DNA of 6,949 nucleotides from an uncultured Polyangiaceae bacterium (GTDB lineage: Bacteria; Myxococcota_A; Polyangia; Polyangiales; Houyiibacteriaceae). The stretch lies in the NCBI GenBank assembly GCA_947258625.1, contig CAMYJN010000121.1, positions 1 to 6,949 on the forward strand. The letters are read 5' to 3'. Numbering within the stretch: the first letter of the stretch is position 1; the number at the start of each line of letters is the position of its first letter. The position numbers and the translations under genes were made by a program. Of this stretch, positions 6,836-6,949 are shown one piece after another. The notes beneath the pieces are model-generated. The model ran no database searches and was not told the DNA's origin. It saw nothing but the letters and a program-made list of their open reading frames with translations.

Positions 6836-6949
6836 CAAGAAGTTCCTTCGCTCGAAAGTGCCCTCTTCATTGCGTCGAGGTGTAGGGGCACAAGCTGATT
6901 CAGGTCCACTGGAACCGGGATTCGTTGCTCCATGGCTTCACGGTTGAGC
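6835..6949 (-). CDS. C-terminal end of an unrecognised gene, first visible member of the efflux operon (partial)
   Basis: On the minus strand a frame is open from the window edge (first full codon CTC at 6948-6946) to a TGA at 6837-6835. That is 37 codons, too short to be identified with certainty. The visible peptide begins LNREAMEQRIPVPVDL and ends KRALSSEGTS. It has no cysteine, no membrane segment and no motif I recognise. The main support for a real gene is its end: the stop and the OMF start form TGATG, the tight coupling seen at the other junctions of this operon, and the OMF ribosome-binding site lies inside this frame. A gene in this position could be a regulator (TetR or MarR family genes often precede RND operons) or an unrelated enzyme. 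Nothing visible decides between them, and a chance open frame of 37 codons in GC-rich DNA cannot be excluded. Confidence 0.6.
   Translation of the reverse strand, partial: LNREAMEQRIPVPVDLNQLVPLHLDAMKRALSSEGTS
6844..6848 (-). promoter_or_regulatory. Ribosome-binding site of the OMF gene
   Basis: AAGGA on the minus strand, 8 nt before the ATG at 6835. It decides the start in favour of ATG 6835 over the adjacent TTG 6838 (5 nt away), and it sits within the last codons of the upstream partial frame, as expected for a coupled operon. Confidence 0.7.

Overview
The window is GC-rich (about 60-65% in lines sampled by eye). It is densely packed, with almost no non-coding DNA, and fits a Gram-negative bacterium: it encodes an outer-membrane lipoprotein channel and an inner-membrane RND pump. 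The general look (high GC, OMF-adaptor-pump gene order, polar-rich linkers) would suit a deltaproteobacterial/Myxococcota-like or related environmental lineage. That placement is a weak inference, because no taxonomic marker is present.

Layout. Bases 2-853 (+) hold the C-terminal part of a GT4-type glycosyltransferase whose start lies before the window. It converges tail-to-tail, with only 12 bases between stop codons, on a minus-strand operon that fills the rest. In transcription order (right to left) the operon runs: the last 37 codons of an unrecognised gene (6835-6949), an OprM/NodT-type outer-membrane factor lipoprotein (5336-6835), a membrane-fusion (periplasmic adaptor) protein (4129-5343), and an AcrB-type RND permease (866-4132). 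Every junction in the operon overlaps: TGATG (1 nt), ATGACTAA (8 nt) and ATGA (4 nt). The genes are therefore very probably co-transcribed and translationally coupled. No stretch longer than 300 bases lacks a gene. No tRNA, rRNA, CRISPR, insertion sequence or convincing terminator was seen. The operon promoter must lie beyond base 6949.

How the genes work together. The three complete genes encode all parts of one tripartite efflux machine. The RND trimer takes substrate from the periplasm or inner-membrane outer leaflet using proton influx, the adaptor bridges the periplasm, and the OprM-like trimer forms the exit duct. The substrate cannot be read from the sequence.

This is a recognisable family and I do not see a wholly new system. 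The points most worth a second look are the pump's TM10, where the proton-relay lysine of AcrB is replaced by an Asn-Asp pair; the degenerate channel-docking motif at the adaptor hairpin tip; and the unknown gene translationally coupled to the front of the operon.
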